Source: JAVVVD01 sp964642795 (lineage in GTDB: Bacteria; Bacillota; Clostridia; Christensenellales; CAG-138). From it: a stretch of DNA of 32,763 nucleotides. Every line of letters starts with the position of its first letter. The stretch's first letter is position 1. Under the pieces are notes generated by a model. It saw only the letters and a list, made by a program, of their open reading frames with translations, was not told the origin of the DNA and made no database searches. The translations under genes and the position numbers were made by a program. Location of the stretch: NCBI GenBank assembly GCA_964642795.1, contig CAZXRQ010000017.1, positions 1 through 32,763 of the forward strand, written 5' to 3'. Shown one piece after another: positions 21,811 through 30,335 of the stretch.

Positions 21811-23395
21811 GCAGCCCCAGCAGTCCACGGGTAAGCTGGCGGCCCAGCTCACGGCCTACGGAGTTCATCGCGGAGTTCGTCACCTTGTTCAGCGCGGTGG
21901 ATTTTTTGGTTTTCTTTTTGGTCTTGGACGTCTTCTCGGACTTTTTCTCGGCCTCCGCCTCCGCTTCGGCCTCGCGCGCCTGCTTTGCACGCAGCTTATC
22001 CGCCTTTATACGCTGATAAGCGTCCATGTTGGCATATTCCTCGTCGGTTATAATAACATCGTTTTGTGTGTCCGCAGGAGCGCCCCCCTCAGCAGCCGCA
22101 GCGTCGGCCTCAGTCTCAGGCTTGGGATTGAGCACCTCGTATGCGGATTCACGATCCACTACCTGCTCGTATTTACCGAACAGCTCGCTTGCTTCTATCT
22201 CGTTAGCACGCCGCTCCTCCTCTATAGCTCCCATACGGCTCTGCGGCGGCAGCACAGTTGCGCGCTGCACCATGCAGGGCCTGCCCTTTTCATCCAAAAA
22301 GGATATCAGCGCCTTGCCCGTGCCTAGGTCGAGTATGGTCTCCTGCGTATCGAACGCGGGGTTTGCCCGGAAGGAATCCGCCGCCGCTTTGACGCTCTTC
22401 AGCTCGCCCGGGGTATATGCGCGCAGCGCGTGCTGTACGCGGTTGCCCAGCTGCGCAAGCACGGGATCCGGCAGATCGGACGGATTCTGCGTAATGAAAT
22501 ACACGCCCACGCCCTTGGAGCGGATGAGCTTTACCACCTGCTCTATTTTGGTAAGCAGGGATTTTGGCGCATCTGTAAACAGCAGATGTGCCTCGTCGAA
22601 GAAAAACGCCATCTTGGGCTTTTCCGGATCGCCCACCTCGGGCAGCTTCTCAAACAGCTCGCTCAGCAGCCACAGCATAAAGGTAGAATACAGCAGCGGC
22701 TCATGGAACAGCTTGCGGCAGTCGAATATGTTGATGTAGCCCCGCCCGTCCGCATCGCACTGCATCCAGTCCGAAACCTCCAGCGCGGGTTCGCCAAAGA
22801 ACACGTCGCCTCCGGCGTCCTCCAGCGTGAGCAACGCGCGCTGTATCGCGCCTATGCTCGCCTTGGAGGCGTTGCCGTACTCCGTGGTGTATTCGCCGCC
22901 GCTGTCCCCAATAAAGCGCAGCATCGCGCGCAGATCCTTCATGTCTATTAGCAGCAGGCCCTTATCGTCCGCTATGCGGAATACGAGGTTTAGCACGCCC
23001 GCCTGCACCTCGGTTAGATCCAGCAGTCTCGCAAGCAGCACCGGCCCCATCTCGGATATAGTGGTGCGCACGGGGTGCCCGCCCGCGCCGAAAACATCGA
23101 AAAAGCGCGTGGGAAAACGCTTATACGAAAAATCCGTTATGCCCAGCCCCTTTAATCTTTCATCCAGCTTTGCGTTGGCCTCCCCCGGCATACACATGCC
23201 GGAGATGTCGCCCTTGACATCCGCAAGGAATACTGGGGTGCCCGCGTCGGACAGCGATTCCGCCATCACCTTGAGCGTGATGGTCTTGCCGGTGCCGGTA
23301 GCGCCCGCTATCAGCCCGTGGCGGTTGGCCATGCCGGGCAGCAGGTATACCTGGGCGTCGCCCTTTGCTATGAGCAGCTTATTATCAATATACAT
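21800..23395 (-). CDS. HerA-like P-loop ATPase (DUF853 family)
   Basis: This 531-residue FtsK/HerA-type ATPase of the DUF853 family is of unknown physiological role. Walker A is GATGTGKT (31-38), followed by VFLADVKGDISG; Walker B is KMAFFFDEAHLLF; an RNA/DNA-motor type sensor region follows (GVGVYFITQNPSDLPDPVLAQLGNRVQHALRAY). The last 110 residues are low complexity: AEAEAEAEKK followed by a Lys-rich run and then a short hydrophobic end. Convergent with the adenylating enzyme; their ends overlap by 11 bases. The start ATG has GGAG 8 bases upstream. Confidence 0.88.
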   Translation of the reverse strand: MYIDNKLLIAKGDAQVYLLPGMANRHGLIAGATGTGKTITLKVMAESLSDAGTPVFLADVKGDISGMCMPGEANAKLDERLKGLGITDFSYKRFPTRFFDVFGAGGHPVRTTISEMGPVLLARLLDLTEVQAGVLNLVFRIADDKGLLLIDMKDLRAMLRFIGDSGGEYTTEYGNASKASIGAIQRALLTLEDAGGDVFFGEPALEVSDWMQCDADGRGYINIFDCRKLFHEPLLYSTFMLWLLSELFEKLPEVGDPEKPKMAFFFDEAHLLFTDAPKSLLTKIEQVVKLIRSKGVGVYFITQNPSDLPDPVLAQLGNRVQHALRAYTPGELKSVKAAADSFRANPAFDTQETILDLGTGKALISFLDEKGRPCMVQRATVLPPQSRMGAIEEERRANEIEASELFGKYEQVVDRESAYEVLNPKPETEADAAAAEGGAPADTQNDVIITDEEYANMDAYQRIKADKLRAKQAREAEAEAEAEKKSEKTSKTKKKTKKSTALNKVTNSAMNSVGRELGRQLTRGLLGLLKD

Positions 23396-23472
23396 ACTAT
23401 CAGCTCCGAATCAAGTTATACTCCGATTGTACAACATCATACAGTGTTTTTCCATAGCCGGTTTGGCCATCA

Positions 23473-23501
23473 GTGACAAACCACCGCGCATTGTGTATAA
23501 T
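23473..23501 (+). promoter_or_regulatory. sigma-A promoter of the DUF2804 gene
   Basis: GTGACA (23473-23478), 17-bp spacer, TATAAT (23496-23501). The Shine-Dalgarno GGAGG (23521-23525) lies 7 bases before the ATG at 23533. Confidence 0.7.
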
Positions 23502-23532
23502 TGATAATAACGCTATTTTCGGAGGCAAGCAA

Positions 23533-24549
23533 ATGCAGCACGAAATAATTACGTCTGGCAAACTGCTTAACGCGCAGGGCAACCTTACCGAGCCGGGCTA
23601 CGCAAAAAGCCTTATTTTGGATTACCGGCGGGCGGACATAAAGGCGCCGTGGCACCGCATAAAGGAATGGGATTACTACTACATTGGCAATGCAGATTAC
23701 GGCGTGGCCTTAACCGTGGCGGACAATTCCTACATGGGGATGGCCTCCGCGTCGCTGTTGGATTTTCGCGTACCCTGTGAGCATACCATGAGTCAAATGC
23801 AGGCGCTTACCCGGGGCCGCTACAAGCTGCCCGAGAGCAGCGCTGCAGGTATTACGCAATTCAGCGACAAGCGCGTTAATATGGTGTTCACCGTGGACGG
23901 AAGCGTGCGAAACATCGCCTGCGAATATGAGAACTTCCAGGATGGAAAAACGCTTATTGCGGATATAGTGCTCAGCGACGCTCCGGACGAGTCTATGGTG
24001 ATCGCAACGCCGTTTAACAAGGACAAGAGCTTCTACTATAACCAAAAGATCAACTGTATGCGCGCCTCTGGCTACGCCAAGCTGGGCGATAAGGAATATG
24101 CATTCGACCCGGAGACATCGTTTGCAACGCTGGACTGGGGCCGCGGCGTATGGACCTACGACAACACCTGGTACTGGAGCAGCGCAAACGGCCTGCATGA
24201 AGGCAAACGCTTTGGCTTTAACCTCGGCTACGGCTTTGGCAACACCTCGGCCGCAAGCGAAAATATGCTGTTCTACGACGGCAAGGCGCACAAGCTAAAC
24301 GGCGTTACCTTCAATATTCCCACGGACAGCTACGTCAAGCCCTGGACCTTCACCAGCGACGACGGCCGCCTTGAGCTGGACTTCCTTCCCGTGATAGACC
24401 GGCAAAACTATACCAGCGTCGGCGTGATTTTGACAGATCAGCATCAGGTGTTCGGCAGCTTCAGCGGTAAGGCTGTGCTGGACGACGACACGGCGCTCAC
24501 GCTGAAGGATATACCCGGCTTTGCGGAAAAGGTCCGCATGAAGTATTGA
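23533..24549 (+). CDS. DUF2804 domain protein
   Basis: This 338-residue soluble protein belongs to the DUF2804 family, whose function is unknown. Typical features are the N-terminal HEIITSGKLLNAQGNLTEPGYAKS, the KEWDYYYI segment, a central TPFNKDKSFYYNQKINCM, the aromatic stretch DWGRGVWTYDNTWYWSSANG, and a C-terminal GSFSGKAVLDD. The many aromatic beta-strand patterns suggest a beta-rich (lipocalin-like) fold; that is inference. The start at 23533 is decided by GGAGG and a promoter upstream; an in-frame ATG at 23473 lies inside the promoter. The following SLOG gene starts within its stop codon region. Confidence 0.87.
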   Translation: MQHEIITSGKLLNAQGNLTEPGYAKSLILDYRRADIKAPWHRIKEWDYYYIGNADYGVALTVADNSYMGMASASLLDFRVPCEHTMSQMQALTRGRYKLPESSAAGITQFSDKRVNMVFTVDGSVRNIACEYENFQDGKTLIADIVLSDAPDESMVIATPFNKDKSFYYNQKINCMRASGYAKLGDKEYAFDPETSFATLDWGRGVWTYDNTWYWSSANGLHEGKRFGFNLGYGFGNTSAASENMLFYDGKAHKLNGVTFNIPTDSYVKPWTFTSDDGRLELDFLPVIDRQNYTSVGVILTDQHQVFGSFSGKAVLDDDTALTLKDIPGFAEKVRMKY

Positions 24550-25046
24550 AAAGCGCCTGTTTTACAGGGCACAGGCCCAACAAGCTGCCCTGGCGGGAGG
24601 ATGAGCAAAGCCAAGACTGCCTTGCGCTCAAGCGCCGGCTCGAATTGGCCATACGCGAGGCCGTTACGGACGGCTGCACGCATTTTATCACGGGTATGGC
24701 GCCCGGCGTGGACATATATGCAGCCGAGACCGTGCTGCAGCTTCGTGAAAGCTGCGGCATAACGCTGGAATGTGCGCTGCCCTTTATGGGCCATGCGGAC
24801 GGTTGGAATGCTCCGCTTCGCGCCCGTCACGATGATATACTCCGGCGCGCAAACAGCGTGACCACGCTTGCATCGCATTATACGCCTTCCTGCATGGATG
24901 TACGCAACCGCTACATGGTGCAGCAATCCGACCGGCTGATAGCCGTATACGGCGGCGGCCGCGGCGGCACGGCAAACACACTGCGCCATGCGCTTAAGGC
25001 CGGCCTGATAGTAACTGTAATAGATCCGTTTGATTTGGAGGAATAA
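24546..25046 (+). CDS. SLOG-superfamily protein (YpsA/DUF1273-like)
   Basis: This 166-residue Rossmannoid SLOG-family protein, like B. subtilis YpsA, may bind nucleotide or nucleotide-sugar ligands. Motifs are FTGHRPNKLPW at the N-terminus, FITGMAPGVDIYAAE, and the C-terminal RYMVQQSDRLIAVYGGGRGGTANTL holding the GG.GGT ligand-binding loop. The start is TTG at 24546, overlapping the upstream stop by 4 bases; family members start with a similar K-ACFTGHRP sequence, which supports it. Function of YpsA is linked to cell division in Bacillus, but that need not hold here. Confidence 0.85.
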   Translation: MKSACFTGHRPNKLPWREDEQSQDCLALKRRLELAIREAVTDGCTHFITGMAPGVDIYAAETVLQLRESCGITLECALPFMGHADGWNAPLRARHDDILRRANSVTTLASHYTPSCMDVRNRYMVQQSDRLIAVYGGGRGGTANTLRHALKAGLIVTVIDPFDLEE

Positions 25047-25054
25047 CTCTCAAC

Positions 25055-26971
25055 ATGCCACTAATCGCTGTTAAGCAGCTTAAAAAAAGCTTTTCCACGC
25101 GGCTGCTGTTTGAAAACGTGAGCTTCGAGGTGCAGGAGCGCGACCACATAGGCCTCGTGGGCGTCAATGGCTGCGGCAAGACCACCCTGTTTCGCATATT
25201 GCGGGGCGAAGAAGCCCCGGACACGGGAAGCGTATTCGTTTCCCGCGATACGGTGCTGGGCTGCATGGCGCAGACCGTGAGCACGGAGGAGGCGGAACTT
25301 ACCGTATACGATTCCGCGCTGACGGTGCACCGGCAGCTTTTGGATATGGAACAAAAGCTGAACAGTATAAACGCCCGGCTGTCGGAGGAGGGTGCAAGCA
25401 GCGCGCTCATTACACAGCAGGCCGCCTTGAACGACCGTTATGAATACTTGGGCGGGCTCACTTTCCGAAACCGCACCAGAAGCACGCTTATGGGGCTGGG
25501 CTTTTCTGAGCAGGAGCTGCAAAAGCCGCTCCGCGAGATGAGCGGCGGCCAGCGCAACAAGGTACAGCTTGCCAAGGTGCTGCTCTCCGGCGCGAATATG
25601 CTGCTTTTGGACGAGCCTACCAACCACCTCGATATAAACGCCATCGCCTGGCTGGAGGATTTTCTTGCCTCCTGCAACAAGGCATTTATCGTAATTAGTC
25701 ACGACCGCTACTTCCTCGATAAGGTCACCAACCGCATTATTGAGCTTAAAAACTGCCATATAACGCTTACTCCGGGCAATTACTCGCGGCATATCGAGCT
25801 AATCAGCGACGAGCAGGAGATGCTGCGGCGCAAATACGCGCACACGCAGAAGGAAATACGCCGCATACAGGGCGTAGTAGATCAGCAGCGCCGCTGGGGG
25901 CAGGAGCACAACTTCATTACCGCCGCAAGCAAGCTAAAGCAGATAGAACGGCTCAGATCCACGCTTGTAGCGCCGGAGAAGGACACCTCCAGTATACGCT
26001 TCCGCTTCCGCGCATCCTCAGGCTGCGGAAACGATGTGCTGATAGCAGAGGGCCTTGCCAAACGCTTTGAGAAGCAGGTGTTTTCTGACGCGGATCTGCA
26101 TATACAAAGGGGCGAGCGGGCATTCCTGCTGGGCGCAAACGGCTGCGGCAAGACCACGCTGCTGAACATTATCGCAGGCCGCATCTCTCAAGACGCCGGC
26201 TGCTGCACACCCGGCGCAGGCGTGCGCATAGGCTACTACGAGCAGACGTTGGAGGGGCTTTCCCCCAACAAGACCGTACTAAGCGAGGTATGGGACGCGT
26301 ACCCCAAGCTAAATACCACGCAGGTGCGCAGCGCGCTTGCGGCCTTCCTGTTTGGCCCTGACGATATAGAAAAGACTATCTCCCTGCTGTCCGGCGGCGA
26401 AAAGGCTCGGGTGCAGCTGCTGAAGCTGATGCTGTCCGGCGCAAACTTCCTGCTGCTGGACGAACCCACCAACCATCTCGACATCGCCTCCCGCGACGCG
26501 CTGGAAAGCGCGCTGGAGGATTACGACGGCACCATGCTGATAGTCACCCATGACCGCTATTTGGTAAACCGTCTCGCAGACCGCGTGCTCCAGATGACGC
26601 AAAGCGGTATACGCGAATATATAGGCGGCTACGATGATTTCCTGCTAGCCCAAAACGAACCCGCGCCGGAAGCACCGTATACCGAAAAACCCGTAAGCGA
26701 CTACAAGCTCGCGCGCCAGCGCCGCAGCGAATACAATCAGGCCCGCGGCGAACTAAACCGCTGTGAAAAATCCATAGAGGATATGGAATCCGAGCTGGCG
26801 GAGCTTACGCTGCGTATGCAGCAGCCCGAGATCGCTGCGGATTATGTTGAGCTGGACAAGCTGGCCAAGCAGGCGGACGCGCTGCAGGCGGACATCAAGG
26901 CAAGCTACGACCGCGCAGGCATGCTGGAGGAGCGCATAAACACGCTGAAGCAGCAGCTCGAAAGCGAATGA
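25055..26971 (+). CDS. ABC-F family ATPase
   Basis: This 638-residue soluble protein has two ABC modules and no transmembrane part, so it belongs to the ABC-F class acting on the ribosome, not a transporter. Module 1: Walker A GVNGCGKTT, signature MSGGQRNKVQLAK, Walker B LLLDEPTNHLD. Module 2: Walker A GANGCGKTT, signature LSGGEKARVQLLK, Walker B LLLDEPTNHLD. The linker with basic helix (EEMLRRKYAHTQKEIRRIQG) follows module 1. A C-terminal coiled coil (about 560-636) resembles YdiF/Uup. Whether it is a housekeeping factor or confers antibiotic protection cannot be told. The Shine-Dalgarno GGAGG sits within the upstream gene end, 13 bases before the ATG. Confidence 0.93.
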   Translation: MPLIAVKQLKKSFSTRLLFENVSFEVQERDHIGLVGVNGCGKTTLFRILRGEEAPDTGSVFVSRDTVLGCMAQTVSTEEAELTVYDSALTVHRQLLDMEQKLNSINARLSEEGASSALITQQAALNDRYEYLGGLTFRNRTRSTLMGLGFSEQELQKPLREMSGGQRNKVQLAKVLLSGANMLLLDEPTNHLDINAIAWLEDFLASCNKAFIVISHDRYFLDKVTNRIIELKNCHITLTPGNYSRHIELISDEQEMLRRKYAHTQKEIRRIQGVVDQQRRWGQEHNFITAASKLKQIERLRSTLVAPEKDTSSIRFRFRASSGCGNDVLIAEGLAKRFEKQVFSDADLHIQRGERAFLLGANGCGKTTLLNIIAGRISQDAGCCTPGAGVRIGYYEQTLEGLSPNKTVLSEVWDAYPKLNTTQVRSALAAFLFGPDDIEKTISLLSGGEKARVQLLKLMLSGANFLLLDEPTNHLDIASRDALESALEDYDGTMLIVTHDRYLVNRLADRVLQMTQSGIREYIGGYDDFLLAQNEPAPEAPYTEKPVSDYKLARQRRSEYNQARGELNRCEKSIEDMESELAELTLRMQQPEIAADYVELDKLAKQADALQADIKASYDRAGMLEERINTLKQQLESE

Positions 26972-26983
26972 TCTCACATACGA

Positions 26984-27012
26984 AAGCCCCGTGCCGTTCC
27001 GGCACGGGGCTT
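26984..27012. terminator. bidirectional intrinsic terminator between ABC-F and lipoprotein genes
   Basis: A perfect 13-bp stem, AAGCCCCGTGCCG (26984-26996) with its complement at 27000-27012, has loop TTC. TGTTATATTT follows on the plus strand; TCGTATG follows on the minus strand, so it works best for the plus-strand gene. Confidence 0.85.
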
Positions 27013-27028
27013 GTTATATTTGATGCTA

Positions 27029-27997
27029 TCAGCCGTTTATCTCGCCGCGCAGCGCGTCCACAAGGCTATTCAGCGTGGTGTAACACCGAAGCGGGCTGTT
27101 CACCGTGCTTACGCTTACGCTGTTCTCATCGGTCTGCACAAATCCCTGCATGGGGTTTATAAGGAACATATAGTCCTGCTTAGCGTCCGGCCCGTATATC
27201 ATGAAAAACACATACACGCCGCCCTGCGTAAGCGCAGGCGCATCCGATTCGCCGTATTTTACAGCGGTAAGCGTAGAGGCGTTGATTATATCCGCGCTGA
27301 ACGCCGGCGCATATACGAGCTTTACGCTGTCGCCATAGCCTATGCTGCCCTTCATGCCGCCAAACGATGTGATCTGGAGTATGCTTGCAGGCAGCGTAAA
27401 CTCGCTGGACGTACCGGTCCCGGTCACATGAAAGTCCGTATCGGTAAGCTCGATCTTGCCATCAACCCGGCCTATGAACACCTCGTCCGCGTTTTCGGCA
27501 AGCTCTGCAATGCTGGTATAGTAGTAGTAGCTGTCAAATGCGCTTGTTACGGAATCCACATCGCGCATACCGCTCCTAAGCTCGCGGTAGGACAGCTGCA
27601 CGCCGGACGCATCCACCGAATCGCCGCTTATAAGCATTGAGCTCAGCAGCGTATAGCCGCGCTCGTCCTCGGCATAATCGACGTCCGCTCCCTCGCTCAA
27701 ATACAGCAAATAGCTTTCGCCGCTGTGAAGGTATGCGCCGGGGCAATGTATTGTATCCCCTACCTGCGCAGTGCCCGCCACAACCTCGGTGACGCTTACG
27801 TCGCTGCATACTGCGTCGGAGGCATCGATATGCTCGCTTACGCATTTGCCCCGCACTACCAGCGCCGCGCTGCGATAGCCGGCCAGCGCCGTTGCCATGG
27901 CGCGCTCACCGTCGGCCGCTGTGGGAGCAGAGGCGCAGGAAATAAACAGCACAGCGCAAAGCAGCGCTGCCAACACGCTAAGCAAACGTTTTGCCAT
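27029..27997 (-). CDS. predicted lipoprotein of unknown function
   Basis: I do not recognise the family of this 322-residue protein. The N-terminus MAKRLLSVLAALLCAVLFISC is a lipoprotein signal peptide with a lipobox-like end and lipidated Cys21, so the mature protein should be anchored outside the membrane. The rest is Asp/Ser/Tyr-rich and beta-patterned, including AALVVRGKCVSEHIDAS, VSVTEVVAGTAQVGDTIHCPG and EVFIGRVDGKIELTDTDF: two repeats of a similar beta module (near 40 and 180) are possible. The start at 27997 is preferred because GGAGG lies 5 bases upstream and the signal peptide follows; the frame stays open to 28138. It lies 118 bp after recR on the same strand. Confidence 0.75.
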   Translation of the reverse strand: MAKRLLSVLAALLCAVLFISCASAPTAADGERAMATALAGYRSAALVVRGKCVSEHIDASDAVCSDVSVTEVVAGTAQVGDTIHCPGAYLHSGESYLLYLSEGADVDYAEDERGYTLLSSMLISGDSVDASGVQLSYRELRSGMRDVDSVTSAFDSYYYYTSIAELAENADEVFIGRVDGKIELTDTDFHVTGTGTSSEFTLPASILQITSFGGMKGSIGYGDSVKLVYAPAFSADIINASTLTAVKYGESDAPALTQGGVYVFFMIYGPDAKQDYMFLINPMQGFVQTDENSVSVSTVNSPLRCYTTLNSLVDALRGEING

Positions 27998-28115
27998 GTT
28001 TTCCTCCCCCTCCTGCGCCCGTACAAAAGCCGCAAAAGACTTCGCACGTTCTCTCATATATAATAGACGACAGATATTACAAAAAGGTTGCATCCCTGCC
28101 GATTTCAAATATTGT

Positions 28116-28706
28116 TCACATTTCCCGCCGTCCTTCAACAGCCTTCATAAGCGTCATCTGATCAATGTACTCGAGATTGCCGCCTATGGGTATGCCATGG
28201 GCTATGCGGGTAACGCGCACACCCTTGGGCTTGAGCAGCCGCGCAATATATGCGGCGGTCGCCTCGCCCTCGACGTCCGGGTTGGTTGCGAGTATCACCT
28301 CGTCCGCTTCGCCGGCGTCTATGCGCGCCACCAGCTCCGCTATGCGTATATCCTCCGGGCCTATGCCGTCCATGGGGGATATCACCCCGTGCAGCACATG
28401 ATAACGCCCGCGAAACTCGCGCATCTTCTCAAGCGGTATCACGTCGCGCGCATCCTTCACCACGCACAGCACCCTTTCGGTGCGCGTTTCATCTGCGCAT
28501 ATTGCGCAGGGATCCTTATCGGTATATGAGCCGCACACCGGGCAAAAGTGTATCTGCTCCTTGGCGGCGGTTATGGAGGCGGCAATATCCGCAGCCGCTT
28601 CCTTTGGCATATCTAGTATGTGATATGCCAAACGCTGCGCGCTCTTTACGCCTATTCCCGGCAGCCTTGCAAGCTGCCCGATAAGCAGCGTTACAGCGTC
28701 CGCCAT
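28116..28706 (-). CDS. recR: recombination mediator RecR
   Basis: This 196-residue protein is RecR, which with RecO (and RecF) helps load RecA at gaps during recombinational repair. It has the helix-hairpin-helix LPGIGVKSAQRLAYHIL (15-31), a four-Cys zinc finger C55/C58/C67/C70 (CPVCGSYTDKDPCAIC), a Toprim domain starting around residue 78 (VLCVVKDARDV), and the signature LHGVISPMDGIGPEDIR. Length and all motifs are standard. The start ATG is 2 bases after the ybaB stop, so the two form an operon. Confidence 0.96.
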   Translation of the reverse strand: MADAVTLLIGQLARLPGIGVKSAQRLAYHILDMPKEAAADIAASITAAKEQIHFCPVCGSYTDKDPCAICADETRTERVLCVVKDARDVIPLEKMREFRGRYHVLHGVISPMDGIGPEDIRIAELVARIDAGEADEVILATNPDVEGEATAAYIARLLKPKGVRVTRIAHGIPIGGNLEYIDQMTLMKAVEGRREM

Positions 28707-28708
28707 CG

Positions 28709-29044
28709 TCAGATACCCAGCTTCATGCCGCCGGTGATCTTGCCCATCTCTGCGGCGACAGTCTCATCCGCGATGCGCAGCGCCTCGTTTACTGCACTGA
28801 GTACCAGATCCTCCAGCATTTCGATATCGTCGGGATCTACGGCGGCGGGCGCGATGGTTATGGATTTAAGCTCCTTGCGTCCGTATACAACTACACTTAC
28901 CGCCCCTCCGCCTGCGGCGGCGGTGAATTCACGATCGTTAAGCTCCAGCTGGGTCTGCTGCACTTGCTGCTGCATACGCTGCGCCTGCTGCATAAGCTGC
29001 TGCATATTCGCTCCGCCCATGCCCGGAAAACCGGTCTTTGCCAT
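28709..29044 (-). CDS. YbaB/EbfC-family nucleoid-associated protein
   Basis: This 111-residue DNA-binding protein of the YbaB/EbfC family forms dimers that bind DNA in a tweezer-like fold. The sequence shows the Gln/Met-rich helix ANMQQLMQQAQRMQQQVQQTQ, the beta part FTAAAGGGAVSVVVYGRKEL, and the C-terminal helix DLVLSAVNEAL. The ATG at 29044 is preceded by GGAGG 6 bases away; an in-frame ATG at 29092 is rejected. In many bacteria this gene lies between dnaX and recR; here dnaX is not adjacent and the gene has its own promoter. Confidence 0.93.
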   Translation of the reverse strand: MAKTGFPGMGGANMQQLMQQAQRMQQQVQQTQLELNDREFTAAAGGGAVSVVVYGRKELKSITIAPAAVDPDDIEMLEDLVLSAVNEALRIADETVAAEMGKITGGMKLGI

Positions 29045-29112
29045 ACGGCACCTCCAAATTTGTGTTGACACGGTACGCCGGTACAGGTCCATGGCTATTC
29101 CACGTCATTTTG

Positions 29113-29141
29113 ATTATACTACTTATAGTCCCGCTTGGCAA
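29113..29141 (-). promoter_or_regulatory. sigma-A promoter of ybaB-recR
   Basis: Read on the minus strand: TTGCCA (29136-29141), 17-bp spacer, TATAAT (29113-29118). The leader is about 60 bases. Confidence 0.75.
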
Positions 29142-29189
29142 TACATCCCCCCATATATGGCGATTTGTCAAAACTCTACGGTGCGTTTA

Positions 29190-29218
29190 TTGCAATACAC
29201 CGCCGGATATTGTAGTAT
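29190..29218 (+). promoter_or_regulatory. sigma-A promoter of the XRE-superoxide reductase fusion gene
   Basis: TTGCAA (29190-29195), 17-bp spacer, TAGTAT (29213-29218). It is divergent from the ybaB promoter 50 bp away; a regulator bound in between could touch both. Confidence 0.6.
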
Positions 29219-29236
29219 TGAACACAGGTGAAGAAT

Positions 29237-29827
29237 ATGGATTGCATCAAGACGGGCAGGCTAATAAAAAACCTGCGGCAGGAAAAGCGGCTTACTCAAA
29301 AGCAGCTCGCGGACAGCATAGGCGTGAGCGACAAAACCGTTTCCAAATGGGAGCGGGGCTACGGCTGCCCCGACGTATCGCTGCTGGGTACGCTGTGCGC
29401 GGCTTTGGGCATAACCGTCCACAGCCTGCTGTGCGGAGAGCTGAGCTGCAACGATAACGGAGGAAATATGAAGAAAACAGTATTCTATGTATGCCCCAAT
29501 TGCGGCAACATACTTATATCCACGGGCGAGTCGGAGCCGGCCTGCTGCGGACGCAGGCTGCACCCGCTGCACGCCAAGCCCGCAGACGATGAGCATATGC
29601 CTGCCGTCAGCGAAATCGAGGACGAACACTACATAACCTTCCCGCACGAAATGACCAAGTCGCACTACATAGCGTTTGCAGCGTATGTGTCATATGACCG
29701 CGTGCTGCTCGTGCGGCTGTACCCGGAGCAGGGAGGCGAGCTGCGCATACCGCGTATGCACGGCGGCAAACTGTACCTGTATTGCAGTCAGCACGGGCTA
29801 TGGGTAAGTGATCCGGATTTGAGCTGA
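29237..29827 (+). CDS. XRE-type HTH regulator fused to a desulfoferrodoxin/superoxide reductase domain
   Basis: This 196-residue protein joins a lambda-repressor-type HTH (LIKNLRQEKRLTQKQLADSI, then VSKWERGYGCPDV, residues 9-47) to a desulfoferrodoxin-like part. The desulforedoxin-type iron site is C86/C89/C103/C104 (CPNCG ... CCG). The superoxide-reductase site keeps all five iron ligands: H120 (EHMP), H137 and H143 (PHEMTKSH) and C183/H186 (CSQHGLW). The catalytic lysine that precedes the first His in desulfoferrodoxin is Glu119 here. An oxygen- or superoxide-sensing repressor is the natural idea; enzymatic activity is also possible. The start is ATG 29237 with AGGTGA 5 bases upstream; a GTG at 29228 falls within that site. 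Followed 32 bp later by a C_GCAxxG_C_C gene. Confidence 0.87.
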   Translation: MDCIKTGRLIKNLRQEKRLTQKQLADSIGVSDKTVSKWERGYGCPDVSLLGTLCAALGITVHSLLCGELSCNDNGGNMKKTVFYVCPNCGNILISTGESEPACCGRRLHPLHAKPADDEHMPAVSEIEDEHYITFPHEMTKSHYIAFAAYVSYDRVLLVRLYPEQGGELRIPRMHGGKLYLYCSQHGLWVSDPDLS

Positions 29828-29859
29828 ACATACTGCATAAACAGCATTTGGAGGTTCCT

Positions 29860-30279
29860 ATGGAAAGATCTCAGGAAGCTGTCGCATTGTTTTGCGACAG
29901 CTGTAACTGCGCGCAAAGCGTATTGATACCGTTTTGCGAGGATTTCGGATTGGACAGCCCCACGGCGCTGAGGCTTGCCGACGGGTTTGGCGGCGGAATA
30001 GCCGGCAAAGGTCGTACCTGCGGAGCGGTCACCGGCGGCATAATGGCGCTGGGGCTGTATTTCGGGCGGCGGGATCCTGGCGACGCGGAAGGCGCGCGTC
30101 TTACACGTCGCAAATCCAACGAGCTCATCGACCGCTTTGAAGCAGAATGCGGCTCCTCTATGTGCGCTGAGCTGCTCAGCACGGGCAATACCGGCATACC
30201 GCACACCAGGAGCAGCCAATGCGCCGGATTTGTTGAGACCGCCGCGCGCATAGTAGGCGAATTGCTGCTGGAGGAGTAA
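29860..30279 (+). CDS. C_GCAxxG_C_C family protein
   Basis: This 139-residue protein belongs to the C_GCAxxG_C_C family, small Cys-rich proteins thought to be redox-active. The motif CDSCNCAQSV (C12, C15, C17, with Asn in place of the usual Gly before CA) is followed by FGGGIAGKGRTCGAVTGGIMALGLYFG (C54) and later C97, C102 and C121. Such proteins often sit by redox enzymes. The start ATG 29860 has GGAGG 5 bases upstream; an in-frame TTG at 29848 overlaps that site and is rejected. It probably forms a transcript with the upstream XRE-superoxide reductase fusion. Confidence 0.9.
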   Translation: MERSQEAVALFCDSCNCAQSVLIPFCEDFGLDSPTALRLADGFGGGIAGKGRTCGAVTGGIMALGLYFGRRDPGDAEGARLTRRKSNELIDRFEAECGSSMCAELLSTGNTGIPHTRSSQCAGFVETAARIVGELLLEE

Positions 30280-30335
30280 CCGCCGGTATAACCTTAGCAT
30301 ACTCGGCATAGCCATAATAGCGAGGTGATGCCGTT

